Assembly: GCA_012728755.1 (NCBI GenBank)
Contig: JAAYEL010000018.1
Span: 1-41,863, forward strand
Reading direction: 5' to 3'
Origin: Tissierellia bacterium
GTDB lineage: Bacteria; Bacillota; Clostridia; Tissierellales; Peptoniphilaceae
Length of the DNA stretch: 41,863 bases
The first letter of the stretch is position 1; the number at the start of each line of letters is the position of its first letter. The translations under genes and the position numbers were made by a program. Shown here piece after piece: positions 1 through 8,691 of this stretch. The notes beneath the pieces are model-generated. The model saw only the letters and a list, made by a program, of their open reading frames with translations. It did no database searches and had not been told where the DNA came from.

Positions 1-170
1 GTATATGGCCTTGGGTGACCAACATGAAGTCCTTGTCCTGATGGATAAGGAAATTCAATCAAAGCATAAAATTTTTGTTTATCTTTGTTAATTTGGGTTT
101 TGAATGTCTTTTCTTCATCCCAAATCTTTTGCCATTTCTTCTCAATGGCATTTGGATTGTATTTATTCAT
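1..170 (-). CDS. leuS: Leucine--tRNA ligase, N-terminal fragment (runs off the window)
   Basis: Only the first 56 codons are present; the gene continues past the left edge. The reading starts [20 protein letters not shown] and includes [17 protein letters not shown], which carries the class I synthetase HIGH signature in the form HVGH, in the setting typical of LeuRS. The enzyme charges tRNA-Leu. The ATG at 168-170 is preceded by GGAGGAGAAA, an excellent ribosome binding site. The upstream T-box leader with a leucine specifier codon independently supports the leucine assignment. The fragment shows nothing of the editing or anticodon domains. Confidence 0.93.
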   Translation of the reverse strand, partial: MNKYNPNAIEKKWQKIWDEEKTFKTQINKDKQKFYALIEFPYPSGQGLHVGHPRPY

Positions 171-191
171 TTTCTCCTCCAATATTCAAAT

Positions 192-228
192 AAAAAGGAC
201 CTATCACCTCATAAGAGACGAAAGGTCC
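192..228 (-). terminator. Regulated terminator of the leuS T-box
   Basis: On the minus strand GGACCT (223-228) pairs with AGGTCC (197-202), followed by a run of five U. An inner CGTCTC...GAGG pairing strengthens the hairpin. The 5' arm overlaps the end of the T-box core, so the antiterminator and terminator are mutually exclusive. Confidence 0.88.
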
Positions 229-391
229 GCGTTACCACTCTTTTTGATTCAATAGAATCCACTTAATAGTTTTAACGGTACAACCGTACAGCTCATAAGT
301 AAGTTCAAGGTAAGGTAAATGTTTGTTCACAGCAACCACAAACTCTCTGAAAGATAACTATCCTCTAATACTCTTAATCTACGCCTTTATA
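192..391 (-). promoter_or_regulatory. T-box leader (leucine specifier CUU) upstream of leuS
   Basis: On the minus strand the leader contains the T-box core AGAGTGGTAACGCGG (227-241), close to the consensus AGGGTGGnACCGCG. It also has the distal Stem I elements CAGAGAG...GGTTGCTGTGAAC and the specifier-loop region CTTGAACTTACTTATGAGC. By analogy with known leaders (GAA then specifier), the specifier is CUU, at 301-303, a leucine codon. A Rho-independent terminator follows the T-box. In this RNA family uncharged tRNA pairs with the specifier and the T-box and favours antitermination, so leuS should be induced by leucine starvation. Confidence 0.93.
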
Positions 392-397
392 AATTAG

Positions 398-426
398 ATA
401 ATATCAAATTTTTCTCCAAATGTAAA
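398..426 (-). promoter_or_regulatory. Promoter of leuS
   Basis: On the minus strand, -35 TTTACA (421-426) and -10 TATTAT (398-403) are separated by exactly 17 bp, which puts the transcript start near 391, just before the T-box Stem I. The promoter sits at the stop codon of the preceding small gene, so leuS can be transcribed independently of it. Confidence 0.7.
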
Positions 427-428
427 CA

Positions 429-593
429 TTAAACATTTGGTGTATTTCTTTTATCCATGAAAAACTTAATAGCAAATATTAGAGCTGCTATTACGATAAG
501 TGCCCATGTAAACTGAAATAAACTTTTTATCACTGTCCAAATTAGTATAACCGCTAATATAATTATGATAATCCCAAAAATACTATTTTTCAT
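429..593 (-). CDS. Small membrane protein, 54 aa, unknown function
   Basis: A short gene reading MKNSIFGIIIIILAVILIW... and ending in a basic tail (KFFMDKRN). It has two hydrophobic stretches separated by a short KSLFQFTW segment, so one hairpin of two membrane helices is likely. The ATG has a well-placed RBS (AAAGGAG, 6 nt spacing). It lies 14 bp after the next small gene and shares its plan: about 52-54 residues, hydrophobic, with a central aromatic/W segment. I do not recognise the family. Expression is probably coupled to asnS; its end overlaps the leuS promoter region. Confidence 0.72.
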   Translation of the reverse strand: MKNSIFGIIIIILAVILIWTVIKSLFQFTWALIVIAALIFAIKFFMDKRNTPNV

Positions 594-607
594 ATTGACT
601 CCTTTAT

Positions 608-766
608 CTAGTTTCCTTTTATCGCTTTATAGATAAATGCTATAAGTGCGATTATTATGATTAATGGTAATATAGTCCATGCCAGATGTGCAGCAAATGC
701 TATAAGAGCTATTAATATCGCTATGATAACAAAAACAATAAATGGAATCGTAATACAACAGCCCAT
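608..766 (-). CDS. Small membrane protein, 52 aa, unknown function
   Basis: It reads [20 protein letters not shown]... and ends FIYKAIKGN. It is almost wholly hydrophobic, probably two membrane helices around an AAHLAW segment, with a basic C-terminus. Two adjacent cysteines sit directly after MG. The ATG overlaps the asnS stop codon (TAATG), and AAGGAC in the last asnS codons can act as RBS, so translation is probably coupled to asnS. It may be a distant duplicate of the neighbouring 54-residue gene, but the similarity is mostly in hydrophobic composition and may not be homology. Confidence 0.7.
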   Translation of the reverse strand: MGCCITIPFIVFVIIAILIALIAFAAHLAWTILPLIIIIALIAFIYKAIKGN

Positions 767-2157
767 TAGTTATTGTCCTTATGCATAGAATTTACTGTTC
801 TTGGATATGGGATTACGTCTCTGATATTTTTCATACCAGTTAGATACATCACCATACGCTCAAAACCAAGACCATATCCACCGTGTTTGTTACCACCGAA
901 CCTTCTTAAGTCAAGGTACCATTGATAATCTTCAACATTAATACCCTTTTCATTCATTAACATCTCAAGCACATCAATTCTTTCTTCTCTTTGAGAACCA
1001 CCTATTAATTCACCAACACCAGGCACTAATAAATCTGTAGCAGCCACAGTCTTGTTATCATCGTTTAATCTCATGTAAAATGACTTAATATCCTTAGGAT
1101 AGTCAGTAACAAAAACAGGACCTTTGAATACTTCCTCTGAAAGATATCTTTCGTGTTCTGTTTGTAAATCTGATCCCCAGCCAACATTATACTTAAACTC
1201 TTTTTCTGATTTTTCTAATAACTCAACTGCTTCAGTGTATGTCACTCTAGCAAAATCAGAATTAACCACATTATTTAATCTCTCGATTAAACCTTTGTCA
1301 ATAAAACTATTAAAGAAGTTCATTTCTTCAGGTAATTTATCCATCACGTATTTGATAATGAATTTAACCATATCTTCAGCAAGATTCATAACATCTGATA
1401 ATTCAGCAAATGCGATTTCTGGCTCAACCATCCAAAACTCAGCTGCATGTCTAGGAGTGTTAGAATTTTCAGCCCTAAACGTAGGTCCAAAAGTATAAAC
1501 TTTACCGTAAGCCATAGCATATCCTTCTACTTCTAATTGTCCTGATACAGTTAAATTTGATTCAGAACCAAAGAAATCCTCACTAAAGTCTACCTTGCCT
1601 TCATCATTTCTAACCGGATTATCAATATCCATTGTAGTAACTCTAAACATTTCACCTGCTCCTTCTGCATCACTAGCTGTGATGATTGGAGTATTAACAT
1701 ATACAAATCCTCTATCATTAAAGAACTTATGAATAGCAAATGCTAATTCAGATCTAACTCTAAAAACGGCGTTGTATGTGTTTGATCTAGCTCTTAACGA
1801 AGGTAGAGTTCTCAAATACTCTAAAGTGTGTCTTTTATTTTGTAATGGAAAGTCCTTATCTGAATCATTCAAAACAACTATCTTAGATGCTTGAATCTCA
1901 AATTTTTGTTTACCACCTTGAGCCTCAACTAAAGTACCAACTACATTAATAGAAGCAGATAAACCTAATGCAAATATTTCTTTAAAATTCTCTAAATTAG
2001 ACTCAACAACAACTTGAACCGTATCAAAAAAGCTACCATCATTCAACTCTAAAAAACCTATGTTTTTTGACTCTCTACTCTTTCGAATCCAGCCATTTAT
2101 CTGTACCTCTTGGCCAATAAGTTTTTCGTAATCTCTGTGTAAATCCTTAATTAACAT
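766..2157 (-). CDS. asnS: Asparagine--tRNA ligase
   Basis: A class IIb aminoacyl-tRNA synthetase that charges tRNA-Asn in the cytoplasm. An N-terminal OB-fold anticodon-binding domain (about residues 10-100, [20 protein letters not shown]) is followed by the catalytic core: motif 2 around [20 protein letters not shown] and motif 3 [13 protein letters not shown] near the C-terminus. HAAEFWMVE fits AsnRS rather than AspRS. I chose the inner ATG at 2157 ([10 protein letters not shown]), which has AGAGG about 7 nt upstream; a start 15 nt further up has poor RBS spacing. The resulting 463 aa is the normal size. The start overlaps the end of rarA by 11 nt, indicating cotranscription. Confidence 0.95.
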   Translation of the reverse strand: MLIKDLHRDYEKLIGQEVQINGWIRKSRESKNIGFLELNDGSFFDTVQVVVESNLENFKEIFALGLSASINVVGTLVEAQGGKQKFEIQASKIVVLNDSDKDFPLQNKRHTLEYLRTLPSLRARSNTYNAVFRVRSELAFAIHKFFNDRGFVYVNTPIITASDAEGAGEMFRVTTMDIDNPVRNDEGKVDFSEDFFGSESNLTVSGQLEVEGYAMAYGKVYTFGPTFRAENSNTPRHAAEFWMVEPEIAFAELSDVMNLAEDMVKFIIKYVMDKLPEEMNFFNSFIDKGLIERLNNVVNSDFARVTYTEAVELLEKSEKEFKYNVGWGSDLQTEHERYLSEEVFKGPVFVTDYPKDIKSFYMRLNDDNKTVAATDLLVPGVGELIGGSQREERIDVLEMLMNEKGINVEDYQWYLDLRRFGGNKHGGYGLGFERMVMYLTGMKNIRDVIPYPRTVNSMHKDNN

Positions 2158-3493
2158 CTTTATTCCTCTCATATTCCTTTAATCTATTTAATCTATCATT
2201 AATCTTGGCCTCATAGCCAACATTTTTTCCATTGTAAAATGAAACATCACTTATCTTATCAGGTAAGTAGTTTTGAATCACATATCCATTATTATAATTG
2301 TGTGGATATTTATATTCAAGTCCATGACCCAATTCTTTTGAACCAGCATAATGAGAATCTCTCAAATGATCAGGTACTTGATAAGGTGGATTATTATTTA
2401 TAAATGATAATGCATCATCAATAGCCATATAACTAGTATTGCTTTTCGGAGCTAAAGCCATATAAAGAGCTGCATTCGATAGTATTATCCTCGCTTCAGG
2501 ATTACCAACTGCATCTATAGCTATAAATGCTGACGAAGCTATATTAAGTGCATTGGGGTCTGCAAGTCCGACGTCCTCTGAAGCAAAAATCATCAATCTT
2601 CTTGCTATAAATTTAATTTCCTCACCTGCTGATATCATCTTTGCTAAATAATATATCGTAGCATTAGGATCAGAACCTCTCATTGATTTAATGAAAGCTG
2701 AGATAGTATCATAATGTGTATCTCCATCTTTATCATAGTAAGATGTTTTCTTTATAATTGAATTACGCATATCATCAATACTTACAGATATCTTCCCATC
2801 TTTTTTATCTGTTGATAATATCGCTATTTCTAGACTATTTAATAATGCTCTAGCATCTGAGTGACTTGAATTAACTAAATAATCTATAGCATCTTGATCT
2901 ATAGTGATATCAAGTTTACCAAATCCTTTATTTTCATCTTCTAAGGCTCTTTTGATGACAAATCTTAGATCTTCTTCGCTTAGAGGTTCTAGTTGAATCA
3001 AATGGCATCTTGATAAAAGCGCTTTATTTACTTCAAAATAAGGATTTTCTGTTGTAGCTCCGATTAAAATAATCAATCCATCTTCTACATATGGTAACAA
3101 CACATCTTGCTGTAGCTTATTGAATCTATGTATCTCATCAATAAATAAAAGCGTCTTTTCCATAAACATTGACATATGATTTTGGGCTTTTTTAACCACT
3201 TCCATAATATCAGCTTTTGATGCAGCTACAGCTGATAAATGTTCATAATTCATATTAGATGTCTTTGCGATTATATAAGCCAAAGTGGTCTTGCCTGTCC
3301 CTGGTGGTCCATATAATATCATCGAAGAAATCCTATTTGCTTTTATCATTCTATACAAAGGCTTATCTTTTCCTAGTACATGTCTTTGCCCAGCGTACTC
3401 ACTAAGACTTTCTGGTCTCATCCTTACAGCTAGTGGAGATGACTTCGAATAGAACTCTTCTTTATTTTGATCAAAAAAACTTAAATTATCCAT
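2147..3493 (-). CDS. rarA: Replication-associated recombination protein RarA (MgsA), AAA+ ATPase
   Basis: A clamp-loader-like AAA+ ATPase acting at stalled replication forks. Visible motifs: Walker [12 protein letters not shown] near residue 65, Walker B with [12 protein letters not shown], sensor region [12 protein letters not shown], and the C-terminal tetramerisation domain ([36 protein letters not shown]) diagnostic for RarA/YcaJ. The 448 aa length is normal. It follows nrdR after a strong terminator only about 20 nt upstream of its ATG, so its transcription must depend on readthrough or a promoter that I could not identify. asnS overlaps its 3' end. Confidence 0.95.
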   Translation of the reverse strand: MDNLSFFDQNKEEFYSKSSPLAVRMRPESLSEYAGQRHVLGKDKPLYRMIKANRISSMILYGPPGTGKTTLAYIIAKTSNMNYEHLSAVAASKADIMEVVKKAQNHMSMFMEKTLLFIDEIHRFNKLQQDVLLPYVEDGLIILIGATTENPYFEVNKALLSRCHLIQLEPLSEEDLRFVIKRALEDENKGFGKLDITIDQDAIDYLVNSSHSDARALLNSLEIAILSTDKKDGKISVSIDDMRNSIIKKTSYYDKDGDTHYDTISAFIKSMRGSDPNATIYYLAKMISAGEEIKFIARRLMIFASEDVGLADPNALNIASSAFIAIDAVGNPEARIILSNAALYMALAPKSNTSYMAIDDALSFINNNPPYQVPDHLRDSHYAGSKELGHGLEYKYPHNYNNGYVIQNYLPDKISDVSFYNGKNVGYEAKINDRLNRLKEYERNKDVN

Positions 3494-3510
3494 AAAACAC
3501 CTATACTTTT

Positions 3511-3543
3511 AAAAAATGAGCAAAGAATTAATTCTTTGCTCAT
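3511..3543 (-). terminator. Rho-independent terminator after nrdR
   Basis: A perfect 28-nt palindrome (14-bp arms beginning ATGAGCAAAG) is followed on the minus strand by a U run. It ends the mraZ...ftsZ-nrdR transcript and lies about 20 nt before the rarA start codon. Confidence 0.85.
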
Positions 3544-3563
3544 GAATATAACTTCTAGTTTAC

Positions 3564-4031
3564 CTATTCGTCTTTTAAATTCTCATATCTAAGATTTTCT
3601 ATCTCATCATAGAAAGTCTCAACATCTTCGAATTCTCTATAAACAGATGCAAATCTTACATAAGCAACTTTATCAATATCCTTTAGTTTTTGCATGACTA
3701 AATCACCAATATATGCAGAGGTTACCTCTTTTTGATTTAAGTGATTTAATTCAATCTCAATGTCGTCAACACTTTTTTCAAGCAAAGATATTGATACAGG
3801 TCTTTTTTCGCAAGATCTAATCATTCCATTTAAAATCTTATTTCTAGAAAAAGCTTCTCTAGTTTGATCTTTCTTAATAACCACAAAAGTTTGATCTTCA
3901 TATCGCTCATAAGTGGTAAATCTCTTTCCACATTCAAGACAAGATCTTCTTCTTCTAATAGTTCCATTGTCCTCTGTAGGTCTTGAATCTATAACCTTAG
4001 AGTCATGAAAACTACAAAATGGACATCTCAT
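3564..4031 (-). CDS. nrdR: Transcriptional repressor NrdR of ribonucleotide reductase genes
   Basis: It has an N-terminal zinc ribbon with two Cys pairs (CPFC at residues 3-6, CLEC around 31-34), RRRRSCLECGKRFTTYER, then an ATP-cone (FVVIKKDQTREAFSRNKI...), the classic NrdR arrangement. At 155 aa it is full length. NrdR senses ATP/dATP and represses nrd operons through NrdR boxes. The ATG lies one base after the ftsZ stop, and its RBS (AAGAGGA) is within the last ftsZ codons, so it is translationally tied to ftsZ. No nrd gene is in the window. Confidence 0.96.
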   Translation of the reverse strand: MRCPFCSFHDSKVIDSRPTEDNGTIRRRRSCLECGKRFTTYERYEDQTFVVIKKDQTREAFSRNKILNGMIRSCEKRPVSISLLEKSVDDIEIELNHLNQKEVTSAYIGDLVMQKLKDIDKVAYVRFASVYREFEDVETFYDEIENLRYENLKDE

Positions 4032-4032
4032 A

Positions 4033-5088
4033 CTATCCTCTTAAAAATGGTGGTATAACGAATCCATCGTTATTGTCATCATTATTTTTCTTATTAGTTG
4101 TGTAACTTTGTGTATTATTTTTCTTTATCTTATTAGCATCAAATCCAGTACCGATAACTGTGATCTTGATTTCGTCTTTTAATGTCTCATCTAAACCAGC
4201 ACCGAAAATAATATTAGCATCTACATCAATAGTTTCTCTAATAAGTTCAGCTGCTTCAGTGATTTCCATGATTCCGATATCTGCTGCAGTAATGTTAATA
4301 AGTACCGCTTTAGCTCCATCTATAGAAGTTTCTAATAGCGGACTCTTAATAGCTGCTTTCGCTGCTTCGATAGCTCTATTTTCACCACTTGATTGACCAA
4401 TACCCATATGAGCAATACCTTGGTCTTTCATAACTGATTGAACATCGGCAAAGTCTAAGTTGATTAATGCTGGAACAGCAATTAAATCAGAGATACCTCT
4501 AATACCATCTAATAGTACATGATCAGCCATATTGAAAGCTTCTACCATAGTAGTTCTTTTTTCAGCTAATTGTAGTAATCTATCATTTGGGATAACGATT
4601 AATGTATCTACTTTATCTTTTAGTTTTTCTATACCTTTTTCAGCTTGTAATTGTCTATTTTTACCTTCAAATACAAAAGGTTTAGTAACAACTGCAACTG
4701 TCAATATACCCATTTCTTTTGCTACTTGAGCTACTAATGGTGCCGCACCAGTACCAGTACCGCCTCCCATACCAGCAGTAACAAATACCATATCTGCACC
4801 TTGAAGGATATCAGCTATCTCGCTTTTACTTTCATCCGCAGCTTTTTCTCCTACTTCAGGATTACCACCTGAACCAAGACCTCTTGTTAACTTTTGTCCG
4901 ATTTGAATTCTTTGATCTGAATCTATAGCATCAAGAGCTTGTTTATCTGTATTAATAGCTACAAATTCAACACCTTTAACGCCAGAGCTTTTCATTCTAT
5001 TGATAGCATTATTACCGCCACCACCAACACCAATTACTTTGATCTTAGCTAATCCCGTATTATTCATTTCCATATCAAAATTGCTCAT
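4033..5088 (-). CDS. ftsZ: Cell division protein FtsZ
   Basis: The tubulin-like GTPase that forms the Z-ring. Visible features: [17 protein letters not shown] at the N-terminus, the tubulin signature [10 protein letters not shown] around residue 105, NDRLLQL and the T7 region with [11 protein letters not shown]. The short variable linker (Asn/Lys-rich) ends in the conserved C-terminal peptide FVIPPFLRG used for membrane-tether binding. I chose the inner ATG (MSNFDMEM), preceded by GGAGGAAAGT; the in-frame ATG 12 nt earlier lies on the RBS itself. No ftsA is adjacent. A strong promoter lies in the ftsW-ftsZ gap, giving ftsZ an independent supply. Confidence 0.97.
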   Translation of the reverse strand: MSNFDMEMNNTGLAKIKVIGVGGGGNNAINRMKSSGVKGVEFVAINTDKQALDAIDSDQRIQIGQKLTRGLGSGGNPEVGEKAADESKSEIADILQGADMVFVTAGMGGGTGTGAAPLVAQVAKEMGILTVAVVTKPFVFEGKNRQLQAEKGIEKLKDKVDTLIVIPNDRLLQLAEKRTTMVEAFNMADHVLLDGIRGISDLIAVPALINLDFADVQSVMKDQGIAHMGIGQSSGENRAIEAAKAAIKSPLLETSIDGAKAVLINITAADIGIMEITEAAELIRETIDVDANIIFGAGLDETLKDEIKITVIGTGFDANKIKKNNTQSYTTNKKNNDDNNDGFVIPPFLRG

Positions 5089-5148
5089 ACTTTCCTCCAC
5101 ATATTCAATTTATCTAAAATTATTCTAAATTTTCTAAATATTAAGCTT

Positions 5149-5177
5149 ATTATATCAATATACGCTAATTATATCAA
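5149..5177 (-). promoter_or_regulatory. Promoter of ftsZ, extended -10
   Basis: On the minus strand, -35 TTGATA (5172-5177), 17 bp, then -10 TATAAT (5149-5154) with TG one base upstream. A second TGATATAAT lies 19 bp upstream (5168-5176) and shares bases with the -35. The leader to the chosen start is roughly 55 nt. Confidence 0.75.
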
Positions 5178-5190
5178 AAAAATTACAACG

Positions 5191-6375
5191 TTACCTAGTT
5201 TTTTTATTAAATGATACTTTTTTTTCTATTTTATTCATGTTATTATATCGACTTATATTTAAAACAATACCCATCATCACAAAATAGATTAAGACTGAAG
5301 TACCACCATATGATACAAAAGGTAAAGTAATTCCTGTATTAGGAATGGCATTAATTGCCACACCAATATTTATAAATGATTGGAAAAAGTATAAAGTCCC
5401 TATACCTACAAGTACAAGTTTCGGATATAAATCCTTTGCTTTCATAGCTTCTCTAATAATTAAGATAAATAAAGCAAATACTAATAAAATAAAAGCTAAA
5501 GACCCAACAAAGCCAAACTCTTCAGCTATTACGGCAAAAATCATATCACTATTTACTTCATCTGCTAGGTAACCATATTTTAAAACTGATTTTCCATAAC
5601 CTACTCCAAATAATCCTCCGCGGCTAACTGCATATAAAGAATGTATGATATGCCACGAGATTGATTGTGCATATTTTTCGGGATCAAGATATGCTCTAAT
5701 TCTATTCATTTGATATCCCTTACCAAAGAAATAAAATACCAGTACGCCCAAAATCATCAGGCCTATAACGGGCAACCAAAACTTTTTCTGAAATCCGCCA
5801 ACCAGGTACATGATACCAAGCGTGATTACCACTACAAGAAAAGTGGATAAATCTGGTTGCATGAAAATCATTATGCTTGGAGATAATACTATTAGAGTAA
5901 TAATGAAACCTCTAAAAAATTCCCCAGCATACCTTGCTCTTTTGGTTAAGAAAGAAGCTAAGAAAATTATTGAGGCAATCTTATATACATCTGAAGGCAT
6001 AAAAGAAAATCCAATTAGCCTGATTCCTCTTTTTGCATATCCATTATAAAATACCCTGAAAGGTCCAGCCCATAGAGCAGCCCCTAATAGGAATAGAGCT
6101 AAAATATATATCCACGCATACCAACGCTTATAGAATCTGAAGTCAATAATAGATGCCACAAGCATCAAGATAACCCCACCTACAGAAAACATAGCATGTC
6201 TTAATACATAGTGAAATGGTCCTGTATTATATTTAATTGTTAAATTTGAACTAGCACTAAAGATAACCATAACACCAATAAACGATATTAATATCGTAAG
6301 AGACATAATATAGTAATTAAATGTTGGTAAACTACCCACATATGAAGTTATCTTTCGTAAGATTTTTTTAACCAT
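5191..6375 (-). CDS. ftsW: SEDS peptidoglycan glycosyltransferase FtsW/SpoVE family
   Basis: A polytopic membrane protein (about ten helices) of the SEDS family, which polymerises lipid II into glycan strands together with a class B PBP. Signatures: GYAKRGIRLIGFSFMPSDVYKIA, MQPDLSTFLVVV, GVGYGKSVLKYGYLADEVNSDMIFAVIAEEFG and the C-terminal PNTGITLPFVSYGGTSVL. The length, 394 aa, is typical. The ATG overlaps the murD stop (TAATG), so the two are coupled. Its position between murD and ftsZ, and its proximity to the PASTA PBP, favour the divisome enzyme FtsW over RodA; in spore-formers the same slot holds spoVE. Confidence 0.93.
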   Translation of the reverse strand: MVKKILRKITSYVGSLPTFNYYIMSLTILISFIGVMVIFSASSNLTIKYNTGPFHYVLRHAMFSVGGVILMLVASIIDFRFYKRWYAWIYILALFLLGAALWAGPFRVFYNGYAKRGIRLIGFSFMPSDVYKIASIIFLASFLTKRARYAGEFFRGFIITLIVLSPSIMIFMQPDLSTFLVVVITLGIMYLVGGFQKKFWLPVIGLMILGVLVFYFFGKGYQMNRIRAYLDPEKYAQSISWHIIHSLYAVSRGGLFGVGYGKSVLKYGYLADEVNSDMIFAVIAEEFGFVGSLAFILLVFALFILIIREAMKAKDLYPKLVLVGIGTLYFFQSFINIGVAINAIPNTGITLPFVSYGGTSVLIYFVMMGIVLNISRYNNMNKIEKKVSFNKKTR

Positions 6376-7727
6376 TATAATTTGTTGACTAACTCCTTAA
6401 AGTGTCTTCCTCTTTCTTCAAAGTTATTATACATTCCCCAACTAGCACAAGCTGGAGAAAACAACACAACGTCTTTATCTAAAGCAATATCATAAGCTCT
6501 TTTCACAGCTTGTTCTAGATCATCAACTATTAAAGTTTGAATCCCGTATTTTTTTGCAGTTGCTTCTATATCAAATTTTGTTTGTCCAAAAAGTATTACT
6601 TCTTTTAGATTTTTCACGCCATCAAATAAATCATCATAAGTCGCCTTTTTATCGTAACCTCCAGCAATCAATATAATCGGTTCCTTAAAACCACCAATTG
6701 CCTTAACAGTCGAATCGACATTAGTACCTTTTGAATCATTATAATACATAGCACCATTAACAACCTTAACAGGTTCTATTCTATGCTCTATTGGCATAAA
6801 TGTCTTAACACCATTGCCAATATCATCCTCGCTAAGTCCGAAAGCCATTGCCAGTTCAATAGCAAATAAAAGATTTTGAGTGTTATGGTCGCCTACAAGT
6901 TTTAAATCCGATCTTTTAATAGAGATGATTTGTCCATCCCTATAGATGTTGTCCTCTAGGCAATAGCTTCCTTCATTAACAGCATTTATACTAGAAATTC
7001 TCCTAATTTTTGCAACCGTGTTTTCGCAAATTTCAGAAAAATAACTATCGTCATTATTAAGGACTATCACATCGTCCTTAGTTTGATTAGATGTCAATCT
7101 AATCTTACATTTTTTATATTCTTCAAAACTACCATGCCAATCAATATGATCAGGTGAGATATTTAGAATAGCTGCATACTTGGTCTTTAAATTCGGTGAT
7201 GAAGCCAACTGAAAACTAGATACTTCAAGGACAAAGGTCGTATCTAAACCATTTGTTAACACCTCATCAAGTATGCCAACACCTATATTTCCTACTACCT
7301 TGCTCTTAGTACCACTACAAGATAATATATGTGATACTAATGATGTCGTTGTCGTCTTTCCATTAGTACCGGTTATCCCAATCATACTAATATTTGGCCA
7401 AATTCTATATGCCAACTCAATGTCTGAGATTACTTCTATGTTATTTTCTAAAGCGCTAATAATTAATTCTTGATCTAATCGTATACCTGGGCTCTTTAAG
7501 ACAAGGTCTATATTCTTCCAATCAATATCCAATAAATCATTTATAGCACTTACTTTTGAATCTGAAAGTTCCTCAATAGTTTTATGATATTTTTCATTTT
7601 TATTAGCATCATAAATATATACATTTGCTCCTAGAGCACTCAAAGCTTTTACACTAGATATTCCTGTAACTCCAAGCCCAAACACAATAATATTTTTGTT
7701 TTTTACATCATAAGCTTGCATATCCAT
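6375..7727 (-). CDS. murD: UDP-N-acetylmuramoylalanine--D-glutamate ligase
   Basis: It adds D-Glu to UDP-MurNAc-L-Ala in the cytoplasm. N-terminal Rossmann segment (IIVFGLGVTGISSVKAL), central Mur ligase ATP loop GITGTNGKTTTTSLV near residue 120, NISPDHIDWHGS, the ligase C-domain with MPIEHRIEPV, NDSKGTNVDST and IAGGYDKK, ending with SPACASWGMYNNFEERGRHF, all typical of MurD. 450 aa is normal. It starts 1 nt after mraY; an alternative in-frame ATG lies two codons in. Murein neighbours murE, murF, murG and murC are not in the window. Confidence 0.96.
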   Translation of the reverse strand: MDMQAYDVKNKNIIVFGLGVTGISSVKALSALGANVYIYDANKNEKYHKTIEELSDSKVSAINDLLDIDWKNIDLVLKSPGIRLDQELIISALENNIEVISDIELAYRIWPNISMIGITGTNGKTTTTSLVSHILSCSGTKSKVVGNIGVGILDEVLTNGLDTTFVLEVSSFQLASSPNLKTKYAAILNISPDHIDWHGSFEEYKKCKIRLTSNQTKDDVIVLNNDDSYFSEICENTVAKIRRISSINAVNEGSYCLEDNIYRDGQIISIKRSDLKLVGDHNTQNLLFAIELAMAFGLSEDDIGNGVKTFMPIEHRIEPVKVVNGAMYYNDSKGTNVDSTVKAIGGFKEPIILIAGGYDKKATYDDLFDGVKNLKEVILFGQTKFDIEATAKKYGIQTLIVDDLEQAVKRAYDIALDKDVVLFSPACASWGMYNNFEERGRHFKELVNKL

Positions 7728-7728
7728 A

Positions 7729-8676
7729 TTAACCTACCAAATACACTGTTAAGGCAGTCAGGATAATGCTTACTATCATAAAGTTTGCTACTATCTTTGG
7801 CTCTTTGTATCCCTTTAATTCATAGTGATGGTGAAATGGACTCATTAAAAATATTCTCTTTTTTCTAAGCTTAACACTAGCCACTTGTAGCATTACTGAT
7901 AAAGCTTCAGCCATATAGATGCCACCAATTATCACCAAGAATAACGATAGATTCATAAGCATCATCATAGCAGTTAAAGCACCACCTATAGCCATAGATC
8001 CTGTATCTCCCATAAAAATAGAAGCAGGATTTGAATTAAATCCTAGATAACCTATTAGAACTCCAGCAAATATCAAAGCTGATATTGATATATCGCCAGA
8101 TCTTGAGTTTGCTATCATAAATATGCCAAAGAAAACAGGTATTGAAATAGACGCAAGTAAACCGTCTATGCCATCAGTAAGGTTAACTGCATTTGTAGTA
8201 CCAACAAATACGAACATTAGCACAGGAATCACTAATATACCTAAATTTAAGTTTATATTAAAAAATGGAATCAATAAATAACCTAAATTTCCTTTTACAA
8301 CATAACTAACAACCACGATAACAAATGCAAATAGTACTTGTAGTACAAGCTTTTGTCTTTCAGTTAATCCTAAGTTTTCTGCCTTTTTTATCTTCGCATA
8401 ATCATCAATAAAACCTATGAATCCATAAAGTATAGTAGATAGTATTACTATTAATGTATCGAAGCCAAAACCTACAAAAATCGCATTTAAAAGTATATAT
8501 ACTGTAACAAACGCAAGTCCACCCATAGTTGGAGTACCTGCTTTTGCATAATGCTCTTTATTTCCTTCTTCTCTAATTGGTTGACCAATCTTATTTTTCT
8601 GTAATATTGGTATTAATATTTTTGTAGCTGCTAACGAGCATATAATAGATATGATCAATATAATTTCTTTTGTCAC
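7729..8676 (-). CDS. mraY: Phospho-N-acetylmuramoyl-pentapeptide transferase MraY (GTG start)
   Basis: An integral membrane enzyme that transfers phospho-MurNAc-pentapeptide to undecaprenyl phosphate, forming lipid I. Motifs: KAGTPTMGGLAFV, FIDDYAKI with the Asp pair, TNAVNLTDGIDGL, GDTGSMAIGGAL, and MSPFHHHYELKG, the MraY-specific HHH loop. About ten hydrophobic helices; 315 aa. The start is GTG at 8674-8676, because GGAGGAAATT directly precedes it and no ATG is placed as well. It follows the PBP gene by 15 nt. Confidence 0.96.
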   Translation of the reverse strand: MTKEIILIISIICSLAATKILIPILQKNKIGQPIREEGNKEHYAKAGTPTMGGLAFVTVYILLNAIFVGFGFDTLIVILSTILYGFIGFIDDYAKIKKAENLGLTERQKLVLQVLFAFVIVVVSYVVKGNLGYLLIPFFNINLNLGILVIPVLMFVFVGTTNAVNLTDGIDGLLASISIPVFFGIFMIANSRSGDISISALIFAGVLIGYLGFNSNPASIFMGDTGSMAIGGALTAMMMLMNLSLFLVIIGGIYMAEALSVMLQVASVKLRKKRIFLMSPFHHHYELKGYKEPKIVANFMIVSIILTALTVYLVG

Positions 8677-8691
8677 AATTTCCTCCTAAGA

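Noticed and set aside
75..266. A 63-codon plus-strand frame at the left edge
   Set aside because: It lies antisense to the leuS start and T-box; no RBS and no recognisable protein features.
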